Positions 7,679 through 17,342 of a stretch of 57,423 nucleotides of DNA are shown piece after piece. Origin of the DNA: Bacteroidota bacterium (GTDB lineage Bacteria > Bacteroidota > Bacteroidia > Cytophagales > Cyclobacteriaceae); assembly GCA_024280115.1 (NCBI GenBank), contig JAJRQT010000192.1, positions 1-57,423 of the forward strand, in the 5' to 3' direction. The notes beneath the pieces are model-generated. The model did no database searches. It had not been told where the DNA came from and saw only the letters and a program-made list of their open reading frames with translations. The position numbers were made by a program, and so were the translations under genes. How positions within the stretch are numbered: position 1 is the stretch's first letter; each line of letters opens with the position of its first letter.

Positions 7679-8188
7679 CAATTTTTAAAGTGACTGGATC
7701 TCATAAATGTTATTTCAACTGGTAAACAAGGCAATTTAGCTAATCGTTGGAGACACCCTTATAGGCATTGGAAGTTTATTCCGAGGGAATTTGAAATTGA
7801 TGATACCCTTTATAAATAAAAATGCCCGATCTAAACTAACATCTCTCGCGTGGAACGCAAGCCTTCATTTAGACGGGGCAACACAAATGTACATTGTCTT
7901 TCTAAATATATCAACGAAAAAGTAAATATTGATTTAAACACTTTATTATTAAAGAGGTGATATTTTTTTATCAGCCTAATATTGCAGGGCATCCGGGTGT
8001 CCACAGGTGTTTTTCTACCAACCATTTTATCGATTTATGGTTTGAATCCGATTGATTCTATATCTTTAGACGGGCAGGATAAATTGTTTCTTCCAGCCAT
8101 AACTTGCATGAACTCGTATCCATTGAAAACTTTTATGCGATGCGGGATGCGGTTCATAATTTTAAATTAGAGAAAACAGAATAATAGT
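7679..8188. other. Intergenic region with decayed coding material
   Basis: This spacer of 510 bases lies before the sialic acid operon. Two stretches look like relics. 7690-7819 holds an open frame without start that reads GNLANRWRHPYRHWKFIPRE and onward. 7982-8170 reads VSTGVFLPTILSIYGLNP then SLDGQD, which resembles the late part of sulfatases (a partner-domain PTIL...DGxD motif). Neither is complete and no promoter was identified. The 64-residue minus-strand frame at 7831-8025 looks random. Confidence 0.35.
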
Positions 8189-9100
8189 ATGAAGAAAATC
8201 AACGGACATATTGCAGCGCCATTCACACCTTTGAATGCTGATGGTTCACTAAACCTAAAACCGATCGAGGATTATGCCGATTTGCTTCACAGGAATCATC
8301 TCGATGGCGTATTCGTTTGCGGTAGTTCAGGAGAAGGGGCGCTATTGACAAAAGAGGAGCGAATGCAAATAGCCGAAAAATGGATAGAGGTTTCCGGTGG
8401 CAGATTGAAAGTGATCGTGCATACCGGGGGTACAAATATCATGGATCAGCAATCGCTGGCTGCTCATGCGCAGGAAATAGGCGCTAATGCTGTGGCTGCC
8501 ATGGCGCCGATGTTTTTAGGTCCAAAAAGGATTGAGGAGTTGGGTGAATTTTGCAAAACTGTAAGTAACGCAGCTTCCGGACTTCCATTTTATTACTACC
8601 ATATTCCCGGATTAAATGGCATTAATTTACCGGTTATGGAACTATTGAAGTTTGCTGATAAAGTGATTCCGGATTTTGCAGGGGTGAAATATACCCACGA
8701 CAATATGTATGAGTTTGACCAGTGCATGCGGTACGAAAATAGAAAATATGATTTGCTTCATGGTCTTGACGAAACGTATTTGTCTGGTTTAGCCTATGGC
8801 TGCGAATCGGGAGTGGGAGGCACATATAACCAGTGCTATAGCCTCTACGAAAATATGAAATCAGCATTTGAAGCCGGCGATCTTAACAAAGCAAGAGCGC
8901 TTCAACATCAATCGCATCTCTTTGTAAATGTACTCATCAGGTATCGTGGTAATATTGTGGGAGGAAAGCGGATCATGAAATTCCTTGGCATCGACTGCGG
9001 GCCAAACAGAATGCCTATGCAGACGCTGAGCGATGAAGAAGAAATAGCGATGAAAGCGGAGCTTGAGGAGATTGGGTTTTTTGAGTATTGCAATAAGTGA
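8189..9100 (+). CDS. nanA: N-acetylneuraminate lyase
   Basis: Class I aldolase of the DapA/NanA family that splits N-acetylneuraminate into pyruvate and N-acetylmannosamine in the cytosol. The 303-aa length matches the family. Key residues are visible: the GSSGEG carboxylate-binding loop (45-50), tyrosine in YYYHIPG (Y137) and the Schiff-base lysine K167 in GVKYTHDN. The following GGTYNQC segment is typical of lyases rather than dihydrodipicolinate synthases. It opens the nan cluster, with the transporter fusion starting 36 bases later. The set of lyase, transporter and AGE epimerase parallels the NanLET pathway of Bacteroides. KDG aldolase is the alternative, disfavoured by context. Confidence 0.92.
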   Translation: MKKINGHIAAPFTPLNADGSLNLKPIEDYADLLHRNHLDGVFVCGSSGEGALLTKEERMQIAEKWIEVSGGRLKVIVHTGGTNIMDQQSLAAHAQEIGANAVAAMAPMFLGPKRIEELGEFCKTVSNAASGLPFYYYHIPGLNGINLPVMELLKFADKVIPDFAGVKYTHDNMYEFDQCMRYENRKYDLLHGLDETYLSGLAYGCESGVGGTYNQCYSLYENMKSAFEAGDLNKARALQHQSHLFVNVLIRYRGNIVGGKRIMKFLGIDCGPNRMPMQTLSDEEEIAMKAELEEIGFFEYCNK

Positions 9101-9136
9101 AAGATGTTGCATTAATTTCCCATTTAACTTATTTGC

Positions 9137-11857
9137 ATGAAAAATAGATCTCTATTTGAAAGGTCATTTATTAAAGGAATCATCCTGTTTACGGGGATTG
9201 TTTCTATCACAAGTATATCCTCATTCGCCGGCAAAGATAAATTCAAAAATACTTTTTTTTGGGAAGAGATTGCTTCCATTCCCCCTGCTTCCGGAGATGA
9301 TGTCCAACATGGTCTGGCTTCCCCCTTTCCTAGTTTTTCCAAGGGTGTAGTCATCGTTGCAGGAGGTTGTAATTTTCCCAATGCACCGGTATATGAAGGC
9401 GGAATAAAAAAGTATTATGACGATATTTTTGTCTATGATAAAAATAAAAAGGAGTGGACAAATAGTACAAAATTCCCATATCCTGTGGCCTATGGCGCCT
9501 CAGTAACCACAGATAAGGGAGTAGTTTGTATTGGTGGTAATAACCTGGATCGAAGTTTTTTCAAAGTACATTTATTGACATGGGATTCCGGTAAAAAAGA
9601 AATTGCAATTCAGGAATGGCCCGCATTGCCTTTTAGCATGACACAAATGGCCGCAGCGCTTGTGGATGATATAATTTTTGTAGCAGGAGGAAAGGCCGAT
9701 GATCAATTGGTCAACAAGTTTCTTTCTCTTGATTTGTCCAAAATTAATACTGAAGAATTTCAATGGATTGTGCATGATGATTTTCCCGGTCCGGCCCGGT
9801 TGCAGCCGGTGGGAGTGGGGCAAAATTCTGCCGAAGAAGCTCATTTTTATCTTTTCAGCGGATCCAGTTTTCCGGAAGACGATGAAAAACCAACCGTGAC
9901 AACAGATGGTTTGGAGTATAATCCTAAGACAAAAATGTGGTCGAAAATAGCAGACATCAAACCGGGAAACGGGAAATTATATTCGCTGCATGGAGCTAAC
10001 GGCATTTCTATAGGGGTCCATCATATATTGTTTGTGGGTGGGGTAAACAGGGAGATTTTTTATAAAGCCTGGGTTCGCGAACGGAAATATTCAGAAGCCT
10101 TAAAATCTGGAGACAGTATTCTTATAACAACATTAGCGCAGGAAAAGTACGCATATTTTATTCATCCTCCGGAGTGGTACCAATTTAATAAAGACGTACT
10201 TGTTTACCATACCATCACCGATACCTGGACAATAGTTGACCAATATCCATACCCAAGCCCGGCTGGCGCCCCATTGGTAAAGGCTGGGAATTCCTGGTAT
10301 GTGATCAATGGTGAAATTAAACCAGGGGTTCGTTCTCCAAAAGTATACCTTGGTTTTGAAAAAGTAGAAACAAGTTTTGGCTTTCTCAATTGGACCTTGC
10401 TTATTTTTTATTTAGCAGGCATGCTTTACCTCGGTTATTTCTTTATGAAAAGAGAAGCTTGTACGGAGGACTTTTTTAAGGGAGGCGGACGTATTCCCTG
10501 GTGGGCGGCAGGCATGAGTATATTTGCCACCATGCTCAGCGCCATTACTTTTATGGCGATCCCCGCAAAAACCTATGCTACAGATTGGCGATATTTTATG
10601 ATGGCCGTAACTATTTTTGTCATGGCTATTCCGGTTGTGAAGTATTATCTGCCATTTTTCAGAAGGCTAAAGGTAACTACCGCTTATGAATATCTCGAGC
10701 TTAGATTCAATGCCACTTCCCGGCTATTGGCCAGCGGTATATTTATGGTCTTCATGGTTGCCAGAACAGCCCTTGTGCTTTTCCTGCCTTCACTTGCCTT
10801 GACTACGGTTACGGGAATCGACATATATATTTGCATTATTCTCATGGGCGTTATTACAATTATCTATTGCACGATGGGCGGGGTAGAAGCCGTTATTTGG
10901 GGAGATGTAATCCAGGGTTTTGTGTTGCTGGGAGGAGCAGTATTGGCAGTTATTTTCCTTATCTCAGGAACTGAAGGAGGAATCAATAAGCTCATTGACA
11001 TTACCATTGAGCATGAAAAAATGAAGACATTTGATCTGACCTTCAGCTTTACCAGCGCTACCTTTTGGGTTGTGCTGCTTGGTGGGATGGCAAATAACCT
11101 GATTTCTTATAGCAGTGATCAAACGGTAATTCAAAGGTACCTGACTACAAAGGATGAGAAATCGGCAGGAAAGAGCATTTACATGAATGGAGTACTGAGT
11201 ATCATCGTTTCCCTTATATTCTATTTTATCGGAACGGCGCTTTTCGCTTTCTATAAAACCAACCCGGATCAACTGAATGTGTCGATGAGTAACCCGGATT
11301 CTATATTTCCGCATTTTATCATGACAAAAATGCCACAGGGAATTGCCGGGATTATGATTGCAGCAATATTTGCGGCCACCATGTCCACAGTTTCGTCAAG
11401 CATCAATTCTCTTTCTACCGCATTCACAACCGATTTTTATCGAAAATTTGTTATGAAAAATGTAGATGGTCATTATCTTTTAATAGCCAGGTTATCGGGG
11501 ATCATTTTTGGAGGTTTAGGAATTGGATTGGCTATATTCATGGCTATGTCGAATATTTTATCACTATTTGACTATTTCAATTATATCCTTGGTTTGCTGG
11601 CAAGTGGCTTGGGAGGATTGTTTATAATGGGTATTTTCTTCCCGGAAATAAAGGGGAAAGCAGCGATTACCGGTTTTCTCGGAGGATTTTTCACCGTAAT
11701 AATTGTAAACATGCAGACGGATATTCACTTTATGCTCTTTGGCTTTATCGGTATGGCGAGTTCGGTGGCCATTGGCCTGGTAGCGAGCAAGATCATTCCT
11801 GAAAAAGCAAAACCACTTGATGGCTTGACAATTAAATCATTAAATTCAGAAAAATGA
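9137..11857 (+). CDS. NanM-like Kelch mutarotase fused to an SSS sodium:solute symporter
   Basis: A two-part protein of 906 residues. After a signal-like segment (1-32), residues about 35-410 form a Kelch beta-propeller with repeated GG-containing blades (VVIVAGGCNFPNAPVYEGG, VVCIGGNN, IIFVAGGK, HILFVGGVN read in pieces). This matches the cyclically permuted mutarotase/NanM family, which interconverts sialic acid anomers. Residues 413-906 are a full sodium:solute symporter with about 13-14 membrane helices (start LNWTLLIFYLAGMLYLGYF; motif GGGRIPWWAAGMS). The propeller should lie in the periplasm, feeding the anomer it makes to the pore. It ends overlapping the epimerase gene by 4 bases. Substrate N-acetylneuraminate is inferred from the lyase and sialidase neighbours. 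Confidence 0.88.
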   Translation: MKNRSLFERSFIKGIILFTGIVSITSISSFAGKDKFKNTFFWEEIASIPPASGDDVQHGLASPFPSFSKGVVIVAGGCNFPNAPVYEGGIKKYYDDIFVYDKNKKEWTNSTKFPYPVAYGASVTTDKGVVCIGGNNLDRSFFKVHLLTWDSGKKEIAIQEWPALPFSMTQMAAALVDDIIFVAGGKADDQLVNKFLSLDLSKINTEEFQWIVHDDFPGPARLQPVGVGQNSAEEAHFYLFSGSSFPEDDEKPTVTTDGLEYNPKTKMWSKIADIKPGNGKLYSLHGANGISIGVHHILFVGGVNREIFYKAWVRERKYSEALKSGDSILITTLAQEKYAYFIHPPEWYQFNKDVLVYHTITDTWTIVDQYPYPSPAGAPLVKAGNSWYVINGEIKPGVRSPKVYLGFEKVETSFGFLNWTLLIFYLAGMLYLGYFFMKREACTEDFFKGGGRIPWWAAGMSIFATMLSAITFMAIPAKTYATDWRYFMMAVTIFVMAIPVVKYYLPFFRRLKVTTAYEYLELRFNATSRLLASGIFMVFMVARTALVLFLPSLALTTVTGIDIYICIILMGVITIIYCTMGGVEAVIWGDVIQGFVLLGGAVLAVIFLISGTEGGINKLIDITIEHEKMKTFDLTFSFTSATFWVVLLGGMANNLISYSSDQTVIQRYLTTKDEKSAGKSIYMNGVLSIIVSLIFYFIGTALFAFYKTNPDQLNVSMSNPDSIFPHFIMTKMPQGIAGIMIAAIFAATMSTVSSSINSLSTAFTTDFYRKFVMKNVDGHYLLIARLSGIIFGGLGIGLAIFMAMSNILSLFDYFNYILGLLASGLGGLFIMGIFFPEIKGKAAITGFLGGFFTVIIVNMQTDIHFMLFGFIGMASSVAIGLVASKIIPEKAKPLDGLTIKSLNSEK

Positions 11858-13053
11858 CAACACAGGAAATTGACAACTATATTTCCATTTATAAAAATGG
11901 GTTATTACAAAATATCATTCCTTTTTGGCTCCGCCACAGTATTGACAAGGAGCACGGGGGGTTTATGTTTGCCCTTAACCGGGATGGGACTATTGTAGAT
12001 ACGGACAAAGGCGTCTGGCAGCACGGAAGGTTTACATGGATGCTGGCCACTTTATATAATGAAGTGGAAAAGAAACAGGTTTGGCTGGAGCAAGCTATCA
12101 ACGGGGGGCAATTCCTGGAGGATCATTGTATTGATGTTGATCGAAGAATGTTTTTTGTAGTCGATAGAGGAGGTAAACCAATCAGGAAGCGGCGCTATGT
12201 TTTTTCTGAAACTTTTGCCAGCATAGCTTTTTCGGCATTGTACAAAGCAACGGGAGAGAAAAAGTATGAAATGCTCGCCAGGGAAATGTTTGATGTTTTT
12301 CTAAAATATGTCACTACTACGGGAATGATCGCACCTAAATTCACAGATAACCGGCAAATGAAAGGAATGGGGCATCCCATGATCGGGATAGTTACTGCAC
12401 AGGAACTGAGGAAAAATCTCGATGATTCATCATATACGGATTATATCGATAAATGGATTGCAGAAATACAATCTGACTTTATGAATGAGGAATATAAAGC
12501 TGTAATGGAAACGGTGGGGCCGAAAGGTGAATTCATTGATCATTTCGATGGGAGAACATTGAATCCGGGGCACGCAATTGAAGGTGCCTGGTTCATTCTT
12601 CAAGAGGCCCGGCTTCGAAATAACAATCCGGAATTAATAAAAATGGGGACTACAATGCTGGATTGGATGTGGGAAATTGGATGGGACAAAGAGTATGGCG
12701 GAATCATGTATTACCGGGACGTAAAGGGGTTGCCTGTCCAGGAGTACTGGCATGACATGAAATTCTGGTGGCCGCAAAACGAGGCTGTTATCGCTACGCT
12801 TACGGCTTACGAAATGACCGGGAATGAGAAATATGCCAACTGGCACAAAATGATTCACGACTGGACATTCAAGCATTTTCCAGACAATGAACACGGCGAA
12901 TGGTTTGGCTATTTGCATCGGGATGGTAGAATTTCAATCACCTTAAAAGGGAACATTTGGAAAGGGCCATTCCACATCCCAAGGATGTATTTGATGGCAT
13001 GGAAAACACTGGAGAAATTAAAGAGTGTTTTAATGGAAACGGACTCATGTTAA
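11854..13053 (+). CDS. AGE-family N-acylglucosamine 2-epimerase
   Basis: Cytosolic epimerase of the (alpha/alpha)6-barrel AGE family, expected to turn N-acetylmannosamine released by the lyase into N-acetylglucosamine. This is the Bacteroidota alternative to the NanK/NanE kinase route. The 399-aa length is normal. Catalytic histidines are visible: H240 in NPGHAIEGAW and H374 in KGPFHIPRM. Conserved KGVWQHGRFTWM and ETFASIAF segments line the barrel. It overlaps the upstream transporter gene by 4 bases (ATGA), so the two are translationally coupled. No RokA-type hexokinase follows in this window. Confidence 0.9.
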   Translation: MTTQEIDNYISIYKNGLLQNIIPFWLRHSIDKEHGGFMFALNRDGTIVDTDKGVWQHGRFTWMLATLYNEVEKKQVWLEQAINGGQFLEDHCIDVDRRMFFVVDRGGKPIRKRRYVFSETFASIAFSALYKATGEKKYEMLAREMFDVFLKYVTTTGMIAPKFTDNRQMKGMGHPMIGIVTAQELRKNLDDSSYTDYIDKWIAEIQSDFMNEEYKAVMETVGPKGEFIDHFDGRTLNPGHAIEGAWFILQEARLRNNNPELIKMGTTMLDWMWEIGWDKEYGGIMYYRDVKGLPVQEYWHDMKFWWPQNEAVIATLTAYEMTGNEKYANWHKMIHDWTFKHFPDNEHGEWFGYLHRDGRISITLKGNIWKGPFHIPRMYLMAWKTLEKLKSVLMETDSC

Positions 13054-13085
13054 TTACCCTCTTTGGTTTACATAGGACTCTGAAT

Positions 13086-13105
13086 TACAATACAATACAA
13101 TACAA
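13086..13105 (+). repeat. TACAA x4 simple repeat before the sialidase start
   Basis: Four uninterrupted TACAA units occupy 13086-13105, ending 4 bases before the sialidase ATG at 13110, exactly where a ribosome binding site would sit. The tract is outside the coding frame, so slippage would change leader spacing rather than the protein. Confidence 0.7.
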
Positions 13106-13109
13106 TACT

Positions 13110-15161
13110 ATGAATAGATATATAGTTTTAAGTATTATTTATACGATATGTTGTTTATCCTGCACCAATTCGCAACAGGCGAAATTTTTGTCAGAAGATT
13201 TTTCCGCTTTCGCGGAAGGGCAATTGCTCGAATTTGCAACAAACGATTTTACCTGGAATGTGGATGAAGGCAATGCTGAAATCACGCAAAAAAAATCCAA
13301 GTTCAGCCCTCAGTCTATTCGCATCTATGGCGGCCAGAACAGAAGCGTCACCGTAACGCCCAATAAAGATATTGGCAACCATGAATTACTCACCTTTTGG
13401 GCCGAACGCTGGACCAGAAGAGAACCTTTTAAATTCAGGATTTTCGGTTATTCTAATGATAAATGGAAGGAGTTATATAATGCTGATGAAGAAATTGATA
13501 CTGGAAATTTTCCATCATTTGTAGAAGTGCCACTCAATGGTATTTCTTATTCAAAATACAAATTGACATGCTCATCTCCGGAAAATACGGGAATGTTTAT
13601 AGATGAATTTAAAATCTTTAACGATGCGCCTAAAAAGTTGGATTCAATTTCTGTTCGACATGTAGAGGTGCCTCTGCTCAAAAGAAATGAAAATACTCCG
13701 GTACTTCAGGTTCAGGTCTATACGTCAGGGACGGTAGGTTCATTGGATTTGAATGAACTTAAGGTAGATTTTTCAGGAACAACGAATATAAAAGACCTGG
13801 ACATTGTGCGCTTATTTTACACCGACAGCAATCCAGGATTCAAAGATGGTGTTTTGATTTCTGAAAGCAATGAAGTTATAGAAGTCATGAAGTTGAAGGG
13901 GAAACAGTCCCTGAAAAACGGGGTCAACAATTTCTGGATTTTTGTAAAATTAAGCGATCTTGCTGATCTGGGAAATATTGTAGATATCAGTTGTGATTGG
14001 ACTAATGTAGATGGCAAGGAGATAAAACCTAAAAGATCAAACCCGGAAGGCATCAGCAGAATGGGAATTGCACTGCGAAAGCACAAGGATGACAATGTAG
14101 ATACATACAGGATTCCCGGCCTGGCAACGACCAATGATGGGACATTGATTGCTGTATATGATATTCGCAGAAATAATGGTACGGATCTTCAGGAGGACAT
14201 TGATATTGGCATGAATCGCAGTACGGACGGCGGCAAAACATGGGAACCCATGGAAGTAATCATGGATATGGAAGAATGGGGAGGTTTACCAAATGATCAA
14301 AATGGAATTGGTGATCCGGCAATTTTGGTTGATCGCCAGACTAATACAATTTTGGTAGCAGCTGTTTGGGCGCATGGTCATCCCGGGAAACGAAATTGGT
14401 GGGCTTCCGGTCAGGGGATGACTCCCAGGGAAACCAGTCAGTTTATGCTTGTGAAGTCTGACAACAATGGACTGACCTGGTCGGAGGAAATCAATATTAC
14501 AAAACAGATAAAAGATCCTGCCTGGCATCTATTGCTTCAGGGACCCGGAAAAGGAATTACACTCAAAGATGGGACATTGGTATTTCCCGCACAGTTTAAG
14601 GATGAAAATGAGATGCCTCACTCTACAATTATCTGGAGCAAAGATAATGGGAATACATGGCATATTGGTGTCGGTGCCAGGGAAAATACCACAGAGGCTC
14701 AGGTCATAGAGCGAAATGACGGTACACTTATGCTCAATATGAGAGACAACCGAAACCGTACGGATTCATCGGAAACAAATGGGCGGTCAGTATATGTCAC
14801 CGGAGATTTGGGAAAATCATGGAAAAAGCACAGCACATCCAGAACCAATATTTTACAGGAATCCACCTGCCAGGCAAGTTTAATTAAAGAGGATTTTATT
14901 GTGAATGGAAAAATGCAAACACTGGTGTTGTTCTCAAATCCTAATACTAAAAAGGGGCGGCACCACCTATCGGTAAAGGTAAGCTTTGATGATGGCGAAA
15001 CCTGGGATTTATCAAAAATGTTGCTCTTGGATGAGGGCGCTGGAAGAGGTTATTCCTGCATGACGAAAATTGACGATAACACAGTTGGGATATTATACGA
15101 AGGAAGCCAGGCGGATATGACGTTTCAACTGTTGTCGATAGCGGATATAGTAGGTAAATAG
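13110..15161 (+). CDS. Lipoprotein exo-alpha-sialidase (GH33)
   Basis: Surface or periplasmic sialidase that releases terminal sialic acid from glycoconjugates. The frame is open from 12957, but ATG at 13110 is chosen because it gives a clean lipoprotein signal (LSIIYTICCLSC, lipobox LSC with Cys18) and clears the epimerase gene. A carbohydrate-binding-like N-terminal region (about 20-320) precedes the catalytic propeller. YRIPGLA at 333-339 holds the first arginine of the triad. Asp boxes follow: STDGGKTW, SDNNGLTW, SKDNGNTW, GDLGKSW and SFDDGETW. The length of 683 aa fits Bacteroidota sialidases with an N-terminal module. It completes a cleave-import-degrade sialic acid unit. Confidence 0.9.
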   Translation: MNRYIVLSIIYTICCLSCTNSQQAKFLSEDFSAFAEGQLLEFATNDFTWNVDEGNAEITQKKSKFSPQSIRIYGGQNRSVTVTPNKDIGNHELLTFWAERWTRREPFKFRIFGYSNDKWKELYNADEEIDTGNFPSFVEVPLNGISYSKYKLTCSSPENTGMFIDEFKIFNDAPKKLDSISVRHVEVPLLKRNENTPVLQVQVYTSGTVGSLDLNELKVDFSGTTNIKDLDIVRLFYTDSNPGFKDGVLISESNEVIEVMKLKGKQSLKNGVNNFWIFVKLSDLADLGNIVDISCDWTNVDGKEIKPKRSNPEGISRMGIALRKHKDDNVDTYRIPGLATTNDGTLIAVYDIRRNNGTDLQEDIDIGMNRSTDGGKTWEPMEVIMDMEEWGGLPNDQNGIGDPAILVDRQTNTILVAAVWAHGHPGKRNWWASGQGMTPRETSQFMLVKSDNNGLTWSEEINITKQIKDPAWHLLLQGPGKGITLKDGTLVFPAQFKDENEMPHSTIIWSKDNGNTWHIGVGARENTTEAQVIERNDGTLMLNMRDNRNRTDSSETNGRSVYVTGDLGKSWKKHSTSRTNILQESTCQASLIKEDFIVNGKMQTLVLFSNPNTKKGRHHLSVKVSFDDGETWDLSKMLLLDEGAGRGYSCMTKIDDNTVGILYEGSQADMTFQLLSIADIVGK

Positions 15162-15291
15162 TGCCTGACAAAATCACAAAGTGTTAAATTACTATTTATA
15201 GTAAAGGATAACGTCTATTGGAATTGGATAAAAATATTGAAGGAAGAAAATTTAACCCAGAGAGGAAGTAGGTAATTACAGCATTCAAATA

Positions 15292-15451
15292 GGGGAAATA
15301 TACAGGGCAATTGGGTTTAGAAAAATTTAACATCTCGTGCCTCGGTCTGTGAGCCACAGACCGAATATTTTGATTGTTAAATGGTCTGTGAGCCACAGAC
15401 CATGGTATTTTTTATTAATTTGCTTTAAACCAGATTGCCCTGGGGAAATAT
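15292..15451. mobile_element. MITE-like element copy 1 with 10-bp target duplication
   Basis: The direct repeat GGGGAAATAT (15292-15301 and 15442-15451) flanks an element of 140 bp. Terminal inverted repeats are AGGGCAATTGGGTTTA on the left and TAAACCAGATTGCCCT on the right. Inside are two tandem hairpins, GGTCTGTG-AGC-CACAGACC (15344-15362 and 15383-15401). There is no coding capacity. A related copy lies at 51340-51460. It sits just after the sialidase gene, so the hairpins could also end transcription. The rest of 15162-15571 shows no gene. Confidence 0.65.
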
Positions 15452-15571
15452 TTAATTAATATAAAAATAATTGTTATTATGCATATAGAACTATTTGCCA
15501 GGATAATCAATATAGAAATAGTACATGCAGAATACCCATGCTTCATTATTTGTTGACAAAATAATTAACCA

Positions 15572-17269
15572 ATGTCCTTAACCGCACAGGCAGTACTTGC
15601 TTTTTTGCCAATATTAGTGGCGGCTGTACTCCTCGTAAAATTCCGCTGGCCTGCGAGTCGCACCATGCCATTAATCTACATTTTGACCTTGATGATTGCG
15701 GTATTTTTATGGGGTATGCCGTGGATTGAAGCCATAGCGTCCACCATACAAGGGCTGTTCATTACCTTTGATATTTTATATATAATATTTGGAGCGATTC
15801 TGTTACTCAATGTGTTGAAATACTCCGGTGGTATAACAGCAATCCGAAATGGATTCTCCGACATCAGCCGTGACCGCCGTGTGCAGGTCGTGATCATAGT
15901 TTGGCTCTTTGGAGCATTCATTGAGGGTGCAGCAGGATTTGGTACTCCTGCAGCTATTACAGCGCCATTGTTACTCGTATTGGGATTTCCTGCCATGGCA
16001 GCAGTTATGTTGGGAATGATGGTTCAGAGCACTCCTGTTACATTCGGAGCAGTAGGCACACCCATACTGGTCGGTGTAAAGGGTGGATTGGAAAACGCTG
16101 AAATCACTAATTCCCTGGCACAAAATGGCATTATGTTTCAGGACTACCTTCAAATAATTACCGTCAATGTTGTCATCATTCATACTTTGGTGGGGACATT
16201 GATGCCTCTGTTCATGTGTGCTATGATGACCCGGTTTTTTGGAGCCAATAAATCGTGGAAAGAAGGGCTATCTATATTTCCTTTTGCATTGTTCGGTGGA
16301 TTGGCATTTACTATACCCTATTTACTAACAGGAATATTTTTGGGACCCGAATTCCCATCATTATTAGGTTCATTAATTGGATTAGCGATTGTTACTACGG
16401 CAGCGAGAAAAGGATTTTTATTACCTAAGAAAAGCTGGGATTTTCCATCAAAAGACAAATGGCCGTCATTTTGGATGGGGGGCATTGACATGAACAGCCA
16501 TACACTAAAACATGGAAAAGAAATATCCATTTTTAAGGCATGGCTTCCGTATTTGTTAGTGGCCATTTTCCTGGTAATATCCCGACTACCACAATTGCCT
16601 GTCAAAATTTTTTTAAGCAGCATAAGATTTGGGTGGGAAGATATATTGGGTACCGGGATAAATGCCGGCAGCGCCCCATTTTACCTGCCGGGAAGTATAT
16701 TGGTACTGGTTGTACTGATAACCTATTTTCTGCATAAAATGAATTTACCTGATTTCAAACAGGCTTTAGGAGATTCAGGAAAGATGATAGTAGGTGCAGG
16801 ATTTGTTTTGGTTTTCACCGTTCCAATGGTGCGCGTTTACATCAACTCGGGCAGCAATGTTTCCGGGCTTTCCAGTATGCCGTTGGCAATGGCCGAATGG
16901 GTGGCCGGAAGTGTGGGCAATATCTGGCCTTTATTTGCTCCCACGATCGGTGCCTTAGGTGCATTTATCGCAGGCAGCAATACGGTTAGCAACCTGATGT
17001 TCAGCTTGTTTCAATATGGTGTGGCAGAGAAATTGGCCATCTCCGGGGCCATGATTGTCAGCTTGCAAGCCGTGGGCGCTGCAGCGGGTAATATGATCGC
17101 TATTCACAATATTGTAGCTGCTTCAGCTACTGTAGGGCTTCTTGGTCAGGAAGGTAGTATTTTGAGAAGAACCATTATACCAACCATATACTATGTGTTG
17201 TTTGCGGGAATTCTAGGTCTGATAGCAACAGAGTTATTGGAAGTATCGGACCCGCTTATGTCGAAATAG
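15572..17269 (+). CDS. LldP/GlcA-type lactate (or glycolate) permease
   Basis: Integral membrane permease of the lactate permease family, 565 residues with about 13-14 hydrophobic helices. The family signature is clear: AFIEGAAGFGTPAAITAPLL, PVTFGAVGTPILVG and, near the C-terminus, GALGAFIAGSNTVSNLMFS and AAGNMIAIHNIVAAS. It imports 2-hydroxymonocarboxylates with protons; family members carry L-lactate, D-lactate and glycolate, and the sequence does not tell which. It is followed by a glyoxylate-type aminotransferase and a GlcD-GlcF-like dehydrogenase, which suits glycolate, while the nearby fucose locus yields lactate. Confidence 0.88.
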   Translation: MSLTAQAVLAFLPILVAAVLLVKFRWPASRTMPLIYILTLMIAVFLWGMPWIEAIASTIQGLFITFDILYIIFGAILLLNVLKYSGGITAIRNGFSDISRDRRVQVVIIVWLFGAFIEGAAGFGTPAAITAPLLLVLGFPAMAAVMLGMMVQSTPVTFGAVGTPILVGVKGGLENAEITNSLAQNGIMFQDYLQIITVNVVIIHTLVGTLMPLFMCAMMTRFFGANKSWKEGLSIFPFALFGGLAFTIPYLLTGIFLGPEFPSLLGSLIGLAIVTTAARKGFLLPKKSWDFPSKDKWPSFWMGGIDMNSHTLKHGKEISIFKAWLPYLLVAIFLVISRLPQLPVKIFLSSIRFGWEDILGTGINAGSAPFYLPGSILVLVVLITYFLHKMNLPDFKQALGDSGKMIVGAGFVLVFTVPMVRVYINSGSNVSGLSSMPLAMAEWVAGSVGNIWPLFAPTIGALGAFIAGSNTVSNLMFSLFQYGVAEKLAISGAMIVSLQAVGAAAGNMIAIHNIVAASATVGLLGQEGSILRRTIIPTIYYVLFAGILGLIATELLEVSDPLMSK

Positions 17270-17342
17270 TAATTTGAAAACGAATATATTAAAATGATTA
17301 TACTACGAATTTAATGAATATTGGATTAATGCTAAAATGAAG

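Noticed and set aside
7831..8025. 64-residue minus-strand frame before nanA
   Set aside because: Overlaps a region of likely decayed coding on the other strand and shows no family pattern.
10964..11314. 116-residue antisense frame within the nanM-transporter fusion
   Set aside because: Mirror of conserved codons in a clearly real gene; no independent motif.
13086..13105. TACAA tract as an in-frame coding repeat
   Set aside because: It lies upstream of the best start codon, so it is a leader repeat rather than a protein repeat.
12957..13109. N-terminal extension of the sialidase frame
   Set aside because: It overlaps the epimerase end and would bury the lipoprotein signal; ATG at 13110 is far better.
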